Source: Neckera pumila (lineage: Eukaryota > Streptophyta > Bryopsida > Hypnales > Neckeraceae). Taken from it: 64,000 nt of DNA. Positions within the stretch are counted from its first letter, which is position 1. The number at the start of each line of letters is the position of its first letter. Of this stretch, positions 33,019-44,923 are shown piece after piece. A program made the position numbers and the translations under genes. The notes beneath the pieces were generated by a model. It was not told the origin of the DNA and made no database searches. It was given only the letters and a program-made list of their open reading frames with translations. Where the stretch lies: assembly GCA_963969595.1 (NCBI GenBank), contig OZ018418.1:4159001-4223000 (forward strand), in the 5' to 3' direction.

Positions 33019-34923
33019 CTACTTCCACCGTGATTTCTTCACCCTGCTCCTTGCCTTGGACAGTGACGACTTCACCAACGTGCTCTTGATTTGTGCCCGG
33101 ATGATGATCGTGCATTCTTGAGGCGGAGTGGCCTCGTCTTTCGACTCCCTTCTGGTTTTGCATTCTTCCTCCTCATCGTCCAAAATTTCCAACGGAATAT
33201 TGTTGCCCTTGGGCGGAGAAGCTTGCTGCATGTGGGTGAACCTCTCCAGATAACTCTGAGCCAGGTTCTTGATGGCTCCCGATGGTCCGGCCAGGTTACA
33301 ACAAACTACGAACTTTGGTGTAGCAAAGATTGCAGCTCCAGTTGGTCGGGCCGGCTCACTTGTAAGAAAGGTGAGTCTCGTTCCCGGAATCAAGTCTTTC
33401 ACCTTTTTTGGTGTTGAAGCTTCCGGTACTGTCACCACAGCTCTTGCCGTCCTCGCTGGAATAGACATTCCAGTTCCCTCCTTTCCGGACATCAGAGGCA
33501 TACTGGTCTCATCGATCAACATATCTTGTTCCTTTACCGGATTCTCCTCCGGAACTGCTTCTCTGGCCGAAGTTTGCAAGTAATTCTAGGCATCCACGAC
33601 TTCTGGAAAACCCTCAAAATCCAATTCTCTCCCCAGGTCAAGTTGTCCAAGCAGCTGCCGCATCTCCACCAGCACCTTCTCTATCAGAGCTTGGTAGTCA
33701 ATGAGCACCCTCAGCACATTTGGTTCGGATGGGTGAGCTTTGTCCGTCAGCTTATCAGTGAAGAGCCGGGCTCGTAACACTTTCTCCGTTAGAGCTGCCA
33801 CCAAAGTCGATAGATTCTGGACGAGGTTGGAAGCGTCTGCCTCCTTTGTCCTTGCCACCTCTAGCTCGCTCTCTAGTTGGGTCACCCGGGATCTAAGATT
33901 CGTCTTGTCTTGATGCAGATTCTGGATACGGAGCTCCTGCACCTTTAGTGCCCCCGGATCCGTCCTCTTCCGAATCGCGTTCGCTATCTGTTCCGGGCAA
34001 CTGACTCCCAAGAACGTCATGGCCCTGTTGATGTACTCCGCCATCTTGTTGTGGATCAACCGACACTTGTTGGCCCATTTATGTCCGCGCTCCCAAAACC
34101 CCTTCATATAGTCATTTTTCGGATACTCCAGTTGCGGTTTGTCATCCGTCACCACCTGCTTGCCTTGTGCAGCCTGATCCGTCGACTTTCGTCTCCGGAT
34201 CTGCTTGTGAGTCAAGGGCAGCTGCTCTAAATCCTCCTCTTCGGATTCTCCTGTGACGTGTTGGTCCAGTTGGACTTCTTCCGTAAACCTGTACTTCAGG
34301 ACTTCCTCTCCATGGATGTAAGCATGCATTTCCGGCTCATTCAAAAAACCCTAATGATGGTAAAGATGAAAAAGATACAGGGTGAGCGCGGTAGCTTTCC
34401 CAAAAGTTGCGTGCGCGACTAACTTGGAGACTACGTCCATGATTAATTTACCCCAGTTCACCAGCCAGCCTTCCATTGCTCCGAATATGGTGCTCGCTAT
34501 TGTCGCCATAACCCGGGTCGGCTTCTCCAGATACAAAATCGAAATAAGGAACTCCAGAATCCGGCTATGCCTATCCTCCATACAGTCATGAATACTATAT
34601 CCCTCCTTACTATGCGTCGGACTTCAGAACTTACTCTGCCCGGTCCTATCATTCCGAGCAGCTAAACCGAATCCGGTTTTCCGAAACGAGTACACTTCCG
34701 CCCAAATGTCCTCTGTCCAGAGTTTGGGCTGGCCTCTCTCAGTCAGCTGGTACTGATTTGAAAGTCCTCCCACGAGTTCTGCGATGATCTTGTCATTCTT
34801 CAAACTCCAAGGGTGTCGCAACAATCCGGTGCATCCTATTATCTCTAAGTCCTCTTCTAAGTGCTTCCGGACTTCCGGATCCTTAGGAATCGCTGGAGAC
34901 ATCATCCGGGCTAGTCTTGCCAT
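33019..34923 (-). pseudogene. Gag-like ORF of a non-autonomous retroelement, with in-frame stops
   Basis: A single minus-strand frame of 635 codons starts at ATG 34923 (MARLARMMSPAIPKDPEV). It has the family core DLEIIGCTGLLRHPWSLKND, WTEDIWAEVYSFRK, EGYSIHDC, EKPTRVMATIASTIFGAM, LTLYLFHLYHH, followed by a coiled coil (IQNLHQDKTNLRSRVTQLE) and a basic tail ending at 33019. It is broken by TGA near 34624, TAG near 34347 and TAG near 33586, without any frameshift. The same organisation as the intact copy at 9483-11627 identifies it. Confidence 0.75.
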
Positions 34924-35497
34924 AGTTTACTGATTGGCTAATCCGATGCAATCGGCACTGACCTCACTGATCTCTCCCTAGCGCGGTCCTAACTCACTTC
35001 ACTTTCACTCTCTAAGCGCACACCACAAGTACAAGAAGAAAGAGATAGAAGAAATGAAACTGCGCCCTTAAGTACCCGACGTTCGGCCGACAGTTCCCTA
35101 GGGGAATGGCTATGAGACCGTTCCTGTAACTATGCCCTAGGGGGTCTAGGCCGGAAGGCTACTAGTCGTAGGCTTTCCGGATCCGTCTTTCGTCCTACGG
35201 CTTCCATCTTAACTAGAATATTTATTCGATTTAGGAATTATAACAATCCAAGTATCAGCTATTTCTAATTTCCTTCTAGTTGACCCGGATTCTTGGACAC
35301 TAATAACAAATTCAAAAAAAATTAGACTATACTAGCCCAGTTCTCTCCTATTTTCTATCTATTGGAGTTTTTGTATTTCCACAGTAACTAGAGTGGTTTC
35401 AGTTGTTTCGGTCAAATCATATTTCATTTGTAGGGATTTCTTCCAAATATCACATGAACATACTTATACTATCTTTTAATCCTAATTAACCCTAAAT
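34924..35497. other. Upstream and LTR-like non-coding sequence between opposed gag-like ORFs
   Basis: Contains GTTCCCTAGGGGAAT and CCCTAGGGGGTCTAGG blocks resembling those at 12020-12050 upstream of the intact gag-like ORF. No gene. Confidence 0.4.
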
Positions 35498-36559
35498 ATG
35501 AGCAAAAAGCAAAAAAAAAAAAATTTTGAGGTTCAAGTGCTAACTTGGGGGCTCACAATGGTCGACTCTTTAGGAAGTACGAAGGCAACTTCCATAGGAC
35601 CTTTCTTGTTTCACTTGTACGACCATCTAGAGGTGCTGAGGAAGCACATGGAAGTGATTCTGAAAGCAGCCTCTATAATGAATAAATTTGATATCACTCC
35701 CCCTCAAAAGAAAAAAAGTAAGGATAAGATGAAAGGACCGGATGAGGAATCCGGTAGAGGGTCATCAAAGAAGCAAGAGTCTTCAGAGAAGATGCCATCC
35801 TCCGAGAAGAAGAAAGGGTCCCAAAGTGGTCGGAAGGGTTCCGTGGAACCGGAAGTCGAGAGGAAGAATCTTCTAGGGAGAATTATTGAGGATCTAGAAT
35901 AAATGAAGGAAGACTTAGATACTGAGAGGGGAGCAGTAAGGAAAATTTGTAGACTACTTGGTGGGATCAAAGTATTCGAGTTCGTAGACTCGGTAGAGGA
36001 TCTGCTCCGATAGAAGAATACCAAGCTATAGAAAGAGGATTTCAAGGGACTGGCAGATGAAAATGAGTCACTCCGTGAGAAGTTAGACAAGAGTGAGGCA
36101 GGAAGTAGGGAAGTGCGAAAACTTTTTGCTGAGTCAAAGGAGACCCTTAGGAAGGTCAGGAAGTTCATCTAGAATTCTGGAGATGTCCTGAACAAAGCCA
36201 AGTGCTTTGACAAGGAAATCCAAAAGGCTGGAGCAGAGTTCGCGGTCAAGGTTGTCTTGGTTTGTGCGGAATACGTGGATAGTGTGAAGAAGATACTGGA
36301 TAGTATCTGGGGAGCTCTACAGCAAGCGGGTCAATTTCTAGACACGCTTGTGAAGTCGAGGAAAAGCAAGGAAGAAAAGACACCTGCCAAGGATTCCTCA
36401 AAGCAGAAGTCAGAAGGAAGTGAGGGTTCGGCACATGGATCCAGATCCAAGGGCAAGATCCAGAAGAAGAAGGATGAATTCCAAACTCCGCAGAGCAAAG
36501 GCGCCAAACCTTCTCCCCATAAGACAAGCGGGGTGAAGTCGAAGTCCACACTCAAATAG
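35498..36559 (+). pseudogene. Gag-like ORF, C-terminal two-thirds, with in-frame stops
   Basis: The plus-strand frame opens with LTWGLTMVDSLGSTKATSIG and PFLFHLYDHLEV (the end of the family core). It goes through a Lys/Ser-rich linker and then a coiled coil (LLGGIKVFEFVDSVEDLL, KEDFKGLADENESLREKLD) to a basic tail ending at 36559. TAA (35900-35902) and three TAGs (about 36012, 36027 and 36169) interrupt it without changing frame. Each stands where Gln fits a coiled coil well. The N-terminal core is missing. Confidence 0.7.
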
Positions 36560-37681
36560 GCACGGGAGGTGTTTTTTGAGAGTTACCATTTACGGAAGGA
36601 CAAGTCATCCAGTCAATCAGCAAAGGAGGATCCGGATCCGAGTCCGAGTTTGAGTCCCAACTTGACTTGGAAGAGGAAGAAGAAGAAGAATCTGACATTG
36701 CTACAATTTCTCTGTCAAGCTTCAAGGAGAAGAGTTTAGCTAAGGTAAGATGACAGCTAAGCCTCCGGCTAGCAGGATGCAGCTGCCAAGGAAGTGCGCC
36801 TCCAAATCCGAGGAGCCTTCTTGAAAGAAAGGTAGAAAGTAGAAGTAGAAATTCTTAGAAAAGCCTAGGAATAGTAGAAGTAAACTACAGTATAATATAG
36901 CTTAGTTCAGTTCGGTTAAGGAAGTTAAAAGTTTTTTTGTGTTAGAAGCTACTTGGCAGGTACTTTTCAGCTGTATGCACATGGATTGTGCCTTTCTGAG
37001 ATTTTAGGATCTGACATCCACATTTTGCGGACTGGATGGGTTGATAGGAAAGTCAACTTAGAGGGATAAGGAATGACACCTGTCAATCCTTGGTCCTCTG
37101 CTTTTGTTGCTTTAGGGTTTCCCTTAGTTTGTTATTTAGGGATTGGAAGTTAGTTCCAACTCTGGGCAGTTTATACTCTTGTTTTCTATTTCAATCTTGC
37201 AAAGAAAACTTGGATTTCAACTCCATGAGTACTGGTCTGGAAAGTCTTGGTCTTGTATTGAGGAATTAGGTGATGCTTTGACCATTGCTAGTTTAGGTAA
37301 CTTGATTGTGGGAATTTGAGAGGAGAAGTTACCCCCGGATTCTGTCTGAATCCGGTTCCCGAAATTGAAGTGAGGTGGTTGAGATACCGTGTGTATTAGG
37401 AGTGAAGTTTAGTTACTACTATTACTTGGAAACTTCTGTGGAGGATGGCCACTCTTAGATTAGGTGCATTTTGCAGGATGCGAGCGTATGCGGATTGATG
37501 TGTTGATGAGGTCCTTCTACAACCAAAAGTGAGTGATGTGCAAGTAGTTAGGATAGTTTAGTTATCTGGTCACCAGATTCTGCCTTAGGAATCAGGTTTG
37601 GATAGATTTGTCATTGTAGTAAGAAAAGATTGTGAGATATCCTGAGTGACCTTCTGGTTCGGATTGATTTTTGGATCACTT
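36560..37681 (+). other. 3' non-coding part of the gag-like retroelement
   Basis: Follows the gag-like ORF and leads into the LTR-like segment at 37682. No gene seen; short purine-rich runs only. Confidence 0.35.
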
Positions 37682-38216
37682 GTGAGGAAGAATCTGCATC
37701 CGGCTTGTAAGTGTGTGGTTTGTATTTGCTTTAAGTGAAACTTCAACCACTTGAATCTATTGAAGGGTAGGGTATACGTTCCCTTTCTAAAACCAAAGAG
37801 CGGACCCCTCTATTATAGAAGTTAAACTACTTTCATTGGTTATTCTGCTTAATGAACCCGGACCTGGGAAAGGTACAAGATCAAGGCACTCTCTTCGGTT
37901 CCGCATTTAGTGAAGTAGGATACTAAGTTAAAGCTATTGTTGGGATGAATGCATACCTGTTTTAAGTAGTCTGGGATATAGTTATTGGTATAAGTTGAGA
38001 AAAAGAAGACATAGGGAATACGGATGAGGAAGTACAGTTCCTAATTTTCACTATCGGATTCTTTTGCCTTGGATTTGGTTTTCCACAATTTGATTTTGGT
38101 AATTTTGAAGAAACTACAAGTTAAAATCCTTTGGGAACAATACACAAGTCATCTTGGATGTCTTATGCTAAATTAACACCTACAGGTAGGATTTGTGCTT
38201 CTTTGTACAACGACAG
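37682..38216 (+). mobile_element. LTR-like segment (535 bp), copy 2
   Basis: Direct-orientation match to 26646-27180. It ends with TTTGTACAACGACA, like the CGACA ends at 49147 and of the 8382-12295 element. It probably marks the 3' end of the plus-strand gag-like element. Confidence 0.6.
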
Positions 38217-38539
38217 CATGGAATGACGTACATTGAGTATACTACTACAATGATATATGCAACGTGAATAATTATCCATCCCTCTGTGACAATCTATACA
38301 ACTTAATACAAATAAAGCTGGGATTGAATTCTCAACTTCTGAAAAGAATGCATATTGACCTTTTCATCAGATCCTAACTATTCAAAAAAGTCTAGAAGAG
38401 GCTTCACATAGACAGCCACTGTATTACTGCTTCACAATTCAGGGGTCGGAAAATAATTAAATTTCTATATATGGTTGGCCATTCCCGATGGTATCTATTG
38501 GATCAAGGTTCTTGGTTACCAATGCTTTGGATTCTTAGG

Positions 38540-38900
38540 GTTTAAAGTCAGGGCTGAGGGTTTTAGGGTTTAGTATTTAGGGTTCAAAGTTGATGCAATA
38601 GGTATATAATTTAGGATTTTAAGAAACAGGGTTCATGTTTCAGGAAGTACTATTTCCGGGTTCTAGAGTTTAGGATTTTTTGGTATTAGGATAAGAATGC
38701 TTAGACTATTACTATTAAAGGTTTAGGGTCCAAACATTTGGGTAAAACTACTTAGGATTCTAGGGTTCAAGGTTTAGGCTTGGATAAAAACGCTTACAAT
38801 GTTATTGTTCAGGCTTTTGGGTCAAGACAGTAAAGGGAAAAACTACTAGGGACACTAGGATTTAGGATTTAGAGTTTAGGGTTTAGGGTTCATGGTAATA
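38540..38900. repeat. Degenerate telomere-type TTTAGGG tracts
   Basis: Repeated TTAGGGTTTAG and AGGGTTTAGGGTT motifs scattered over 360 bp, in the orientation opposite to the CCCTAAA tracts at 20925-21120. Confidence 0.6.
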
Positions 38901-39196
38901 GATCCTGGTTCATGGTATTTACCAAAGTAATAACCGATGGAAGTACTAAATCTAATACGCAATCTCATTAACAAAGTAATTAGCGACTAATATACGCAAA
39001 CTAAAGGTAACTGACTAATTTCGCTACCAAAGATGAATACATAATTGTGCTCACTATTTCAATCATGAATGAAAGACTAAAACAAACATTGATCCCTACT
39101 AGTTAGTGTCCAACACAAAATTTTATAATTAAGGAATCCAAACTTTAGAAGATCCTTACAAATTTTTTTCAAAAAAAGGTGCTATTTGTCTTTGAA

Positions 39197-39480
39197 GTTT
39201 GGAGATCCCTCCAAACTTCTGTCAAAGAAATGGGCTACTTGTTCCAAAAGTTTGAAGATCCCTCCAAAATTCTGTCAAAAAAATGGGCTCTTCATCCCAA
39301 AAGTTTGAAGATCCCTCCAAACTTAGGTCCCAAAAATGGGCTATTGGTCCAAAAGTTTGGAGATTCCTCCAAAATTTTCTCAAAAATATGGCCTATTTGT
39401 CCAAAAGTTTGGAGATCTCTCAAGGCATAGTTCTAAAAAATGGGCTATTCATCGCAAAAGTTTAGTAATCCCTCCAAATC
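39197..39480. repeat. 53-bp satellite with an internal inverted repeat
   Basis: Six units start at 39197, 39250, 39303, 39355, 39407 and 39460. Each has GTTTGGAGATCCCTCCAAA or a near variant, an inverted repeat (GTTTGGAG / CTCCAAAC). The rest of the unit is A-rich with AAATGGGCTA. No neighbouring gene explains it. Confidence 0.8.
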
Positions 39481-42400
39481 TTTTCATGTTAATATGATTG
39501 TATAGAAATCTAATCTTTTTCTTAGATCTTCTAATGTTATCTAAGATCTCCCGATGTTTTCCTAAGATATATTCAAAATCTATACACAAATGAATAAAAT
39601 GTTAGGATTGTCCATCCTAACATGATGTTGGCTTTTTACGTCGAGATGTCCATCAGCTTTGAAATAAAAAATAAAAAATAAAAAATAAAAAAATAAAAAA
39701 AAGATAAAAAAAATTTCTAGATGGTCTGTCAATCAACAAAGACGGACCAATCATCAATGGGATGGACCGGCCAGGACCGTTCCAAAAAAAAAAAAAAATT
39801 TATTTTATTTTTTTTGGATACGAACGAACGCTGGTATTGGATCCTGACTTTTCATCAGAGTCACATCCATCCAAACATGACGTGACATGACGGTGACAAC
39901 CCTGTAAAACATAAGTATGTAATTAATTATAATAAAACCTACAGTGTCATATTAAAGTAAATCTGTTGCTCAATGAATTAATATGGACTGAATATTCAAA
40001 ATCGTTGGATAATAACATCAAGAGATCTCCCCATGTTTGGATACATGTCTTGATATTTCACACAGACTTTTCTAGAAATTCTCTTGAAATCCCCCGTGTG
40101 CAATCCAATATGTAGTGGTAGACTTTTTGCACATCTCACATTTCTTAGCTGTTTCCACTGAATGTTTGGTATGTTTTACTAGATGCAATTGTCCCATATG
40201 GATTGTCAAGAGTCATTACTATGAAAAAGGGCACATACGACTTGTAAGTTTAGGATTCTTAAGACAATGAATTCTATTTCTTCTAATACTAATGACTTTG
40301 TGTAGTGAAATCCATATTAGAGTTAGATTTTAGGGGCATAAATTTACATTCAAGTATATTGATTTTCATAAATTGAATTAATTTGGAGGTAGAGACATCT
40401 TCTAATAATATTTAAATGCATACATATGTCCTTTATAAAGTTAATAGAATTCCTTGTCTCACATTTCCTTGTGAAAGCAACATTATTTTCCTGTGAACAT
40501 CAATTTCCTCCAATGTAATGTGTCTTTAGAGGAAACTTTGAGTTTAATGCCTATACAAATTCACAAAGCTTCCCTTGTGTTTGCATAGATTTCCCAATGA
40601 ATGCTTTGCATAGATCTCTTGATGTTTTGGATTATCTCCTGAGGACCATTTTTTTTCCAATAATGACCATTATGAATTATGTGCTCTTCAAAAGTCCAAA
40701 AGTGGTTAAATGTGGCAGAGAACTTATACATTTGGAATGAATACATTTAAGTTCAATAAACTTTCATTTTTCATGGTAAAGACCCAAACAGAGATAATTG
40801 TCAAATTCATATTGAATAATCAAATGTAATATATAATGTAGATGTAAATAATGTAAATATAATATAGACGTAAATCTTCACATTTATAATTCAAATGTAA
40901 ATATAATATAGATGTAAATCTTCACATTTATTTGACATTTTGGTCAATGAATGTAAGAAGGCTTCATCATTTCTCATTAACGGAATAAATAAAAAATGCA
41001 AAACGATTAGAAAAATAACAAATTTGAAAAACAAATTGAATGTCTCAAGTGAATAAAATTATAATTTTCAAAAAGCAAAAACCCATTGTTAATATATAAT
41101 TCCTTCACACTCAGGGCTTTTAAAAGCATAGTAAATCAGGGGTTTTAAAACCAGTCTTAGGGATTTACACTAAGTTTACACTGACGAGTTTAGAATTTGG
41201 ATTATTATAATTTGGATTATTACAATTTGGATTAGAAATTTGTAATATAAATGTAAAGATTAAGCTTGCCACATTGGAGATACAAGTTTAAAAACCCAAT
41301 AATATAGATATAATAGGGTCACTAAATCAACAACTCATTTTTTTATTTCTTCTTATTTGATTCTTTCAAAATTTTATTTTATTTTTAAATTATTCAAATT
41401 CTATTCTAATTTTTTGGAAAGGTCCTTTTTTTGGCCTTTGTTTTAATTTTTCTACTTTTTTTTTTTTTTTCCATCTTGTCCAAATTATAATAATCAATAT
41501 ACAAAACAGATCATGTATTCATTTGATAGGATACGCCATCCTAATTTCAGGCCCACATGATTGTATGTGATATACAATTCATTACATACAATATTTTGAG
41601 TTCACACATGGACCATCAATAATCTTTTCACTTTAAACAAATTAAATAGTATGTTGAAAAGAAGAAAATAAATTCACTTAGTGTGACTTAGTGTAAACCC
41701 CTTGGTATAACCCCCTTTTTTTTTGGGCCATTAATCACTAATGACAAATCTCTTCTACCTTTAATGACTTTTCTATTCACAAGATTTTAGAGGTCATTTT
41801 TGAGGTACATAATAAATTAAGTCCCGGACTTACTAACCTTTTTGTTTTGTTTTTGGTCTTCTTCATCTTAATCTTTAATTTGGATTTTCTTTTCTTTTCA
41901 AATTTTCAGATTTTCTTAATTTTCAATTTCCAAGGTTCTTAGAAATTTCCTTTAAATTTTAAATTTTGTTTCGAATTTTCTTCCCCTTAGTTTGCTTCTA
42001 TATTTTTCTTTATTTTTCTCTTTTTTTCAAATTTCTCTTTTTTCCTTTTCTTTTTTAATTTCATTTTTCATTTTTTTGTTTGCTTATCTTGTGTTTTTTT
42101 TAACAAAGGCCCAACAACTTGAGTTAAAAAAAATAAAAATAAAAAAATTGGGTCTAAGTTGCCAGCGTGGGTGGTCATTGACATATTTCATGAGACCTAC
42201 ACTTAAATTTTACCAACCTCTAAGTTAACTTAACATCTACTTAAGTAACATCTACTTAACCTCTAATTTAATATCATGGGCTCTAAGTATACCTACTGGT
42301 CTCATTCACCCAAGTTGATAGCAGCATTCATTACCGCCGTGCAATAATGAGTGGTTTGAAGGTCCACCTAGCAAACCCGAACCCTCGTTTCCCTTGGATG

Positions 42401-44018
42401 GCTTTTGTGTTTTCCCCGGCTGTTTCTTCTGCGCTCTCTCTTCCTGCTTAGTTTCTGGTCGCTTGTCACTTGTGCTCACAATTGTGGATGCTTTCCGTCT
42501 CTCAAATCTTGTAATCGGTTAGTGTTTTTTGTTTTTTTGCTCCCGATCATGGACCTCGTGCGGACTCTTCATCGGCGCTTCACTAGGTAGCGTCGTCCAA
42601 TTTCAAGTCCAAGGCAAAACTTCCAATTGAATGCAACTTGATTTGGAGGCGGAAGCAAAAGTGTAAGGACAACCGAGGAGGACCTAAAGCGCTTGGCAAA
42701 GGAGAAGTTGTGAGGTTTGGAGGCGAAAGCTGGAGGCGGAGGTGTGCACGTGAGGCATAGGTGCAGAGCACCGTCGCGAGGTGGATCGGAAGCGCGAGGT
42801 GGATTCGGAAGCATGCGATTTTGCGCCTGTTTCTTATTTCTTGTAAGTTCCTCACTCTAAACCGCCTAGCAGACCTCTGTTTCCGCATTGCCAACTTGTT
42901 TCCGCATTGCCAACTTGTTTTCCGCATTGCCAACTTGTTTCCGCATTGCCAACTTGCTTTCCCATTGCCAACTTGTAATTCTAGTTTACCATTCAATTTC
43001 TTCAGCTATTTCTTCTCCTACCAATCCGGTCAATAAGGGCAATGCTTGAATGTGTTTAAATTAATTTCTCGTGAGAGCATGTTCTTGATGTGTGAGGTCA
43101 TTTTTAGCAACTTGAGCACTTACGTTTCAAGGAGAGTGGGATGCATTTTGCACTAGGCAAGAGAGCAGACTTGGTTTACTACAGGTCTCTCTAGAGTTGT
43201 AGAGTGCAAAATCATAGTTAGAATTTGTATTCAGGGAGCACAGAGTCGTTTCCAACAATCCAAACAAAGTTGGGTTCAAGACTGTATTGTTGGTGTGTTC
43301 TTAAGGCAGTCTCATGTTTGTCGATCAGTTTTGAGTAGGTCGTTTGGGGATTGTCTTTTGTTGTCCGACCCACATGAGTTCTAGTAGGTTAGATTAGGTG
43401 GTTTAGGTACTCTACGACGGTAGATACAGCATAGTAGACTAAGAACTTTCACGGCTGTACGTAGTTGTTTGCGTATATTTTGGAGGATGTAATTGCTGTC
43501 TTGATCACTTGATCAGTGTGCATGGATGTCACTTAACCACACCTTGACTGCCAAATTAGGCCATCGTAATGTAGTGAAATGCTGACCAAGAGATTGAATT
43601 GTAAATTTTACAGAAAGCAGTTGACAGTCTTCCGTTGCCTCAAAGGCATACAAGAGTGTTGGAAGTGAATTGCCGGCGATGGCATCATTGTTTAGACACG
43701 TTGAAGACCTTTGATTTTGGAACAACCCGTAAATTCCACTAACTCAGTAGTTATACTTGTAATTCCAAAATTTCATTCATTTGAATGGCTGCCAATTATT
43801 AGCAAATGCAAATCAATGTACGCTTGAAGGACAATGCTAGTAAATATTAGCTTATGTTGTGAGAATGAGTATGGAGACTCCACGGCTACTGATTTGAACA
43901 TACAAAATATAGCCAAAAACAATTGACAACAGTCCCGACATAGGACTGTGAGATCTCTTGCTGGTTGATATAGATACTCTACAAGACACAGCATGTAATA
44001 CCTCCACCTGTGAAGGAG

Positions 44019-44815
44019 GACCGTGAGATGTCACGGTCGCATTTATAGTATCCTGCTGCCCTTGAATCATAATATCGTCCACCGCAACCACGGAGCGTGA
44101 TGTCTCATCCACCTTGTCACGTAATTCCATTATGTGTACTAGAAGACCGTGATATCTCATGGTCACTTTTATAAGTGTCGTAAAAACCTCATTATATAGG
44201 ACCTTGAATTGTATTTGATGATCGTGATATCTCACTGTCTCTTATGCAAGTGTCCTGCAACCTTGTCTAGCAGTACCTGCAACTGTAGTAGAGGACCATG
44301 ATATATCACGATCTCATATGCAAGTTTCCTGCCAAGCTTGTCATGCAGTACCTTCAACTCTAGTAGAAGACCGTGATATCTCACGGTCGCTTACATGAAT
44401 GTCCTATCAACCTCGTCACATATTGCCTTCAAGTATAAGAGAGGACCGTAATATCTCATGGTTGCTTAACTAGGTGTCTTATAAACCATTTCACATAATA
44501 CCCTTATGTGAAATAGAGGACCCTAATATCTCACGGTCTCTTATGGAAGTGTCCTGCTAACCTTGGGATGCAGTACCTTCAACTGCAATAAGAGACCGTG
44601 AGATATCACTGTCTCTTACATGAATGTCCCACCGACCTCGTCACATATTGCCCTCAATTGTAAAAGAGAATCGTGATATCTCACGGTCGCTTGTGGAAGT
44701 GTGTAATGTGAATTGGAGGACTGTGATATCTTGCATTTGCTTCTGTAAGTGTCCTCCCAACGTTGTCACGTAATACCGGCAACTATAGTAGAGGACCGTC
44801 ATCTATGCACTGACC
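44019..44815. repeat. Locus B palindrome satellite (75-bp period)
   Basis: Units start at 44019, 44093, 44145, 44220, 44294, 44369, 44444, 44519, 44594, 44669, 44719 and 44794, mostly exactly 75 bp apart with one 50-bp unit. Each starts with GACCGTGATATCTCACGGTC or a variant; the copy at 44369-44388 is the clean form. The rest of the unit contains GTGTCCTGCCAACCTTGTCA and similar. It lies just upstream of the first visible locus B exon (acceptor GGTGCAG at 44917-44923), probably in an intron. Confidence 0.9.
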
Positions 44816-44923
44816 TCACATAGTACATCAGCATCCTCAGCTATAAGGAGAGCTTTATATGATTACATTTCAGAGTGCTATTGAATTGCAATAGCGCTAA
44901 CCTATTCTATTGACATGGTGCAG

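Larger units (their letters stand above)
38217..43990. other. AT-rich non-coding region
   Basis: No gene supported. It contains degenerate TTTAGGG-type telomere-like tracts at about 38540-38900, a 53-bp satellite at 39197-39480, an A-rich run at 39666-39720, and a GC-richer leader-like stretch at about 42390-43060. The leader-like stretch could be the 5' untranslated or promoter region of locus B. Within it five copies of a 21-bp unit (CCGCATTGCCAACTTGTTT) occur at about 42882-42977. Confidence 0.5.

Noticed and set aside
35498..36559. TAG (or all stops) reassigned to Gln, as in some green algae
   Set aside because: Many lesions fit Gln, but TGA and TAA also occur in frame, and the intact 714-codon ORF ends naturally at TAG (9483-9485) and the transposase-like ORF at TAG (25783). 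Decay by C-to-T explains all three stops without a new code.
26646..38216. A single complete retrotransposon bounded by the two 535-bp direct repeats
   Set aside because: The interior contains genes on both strands, several different LTR families and a truncated RT; the two repeats more likely belong to separate or nested elements.
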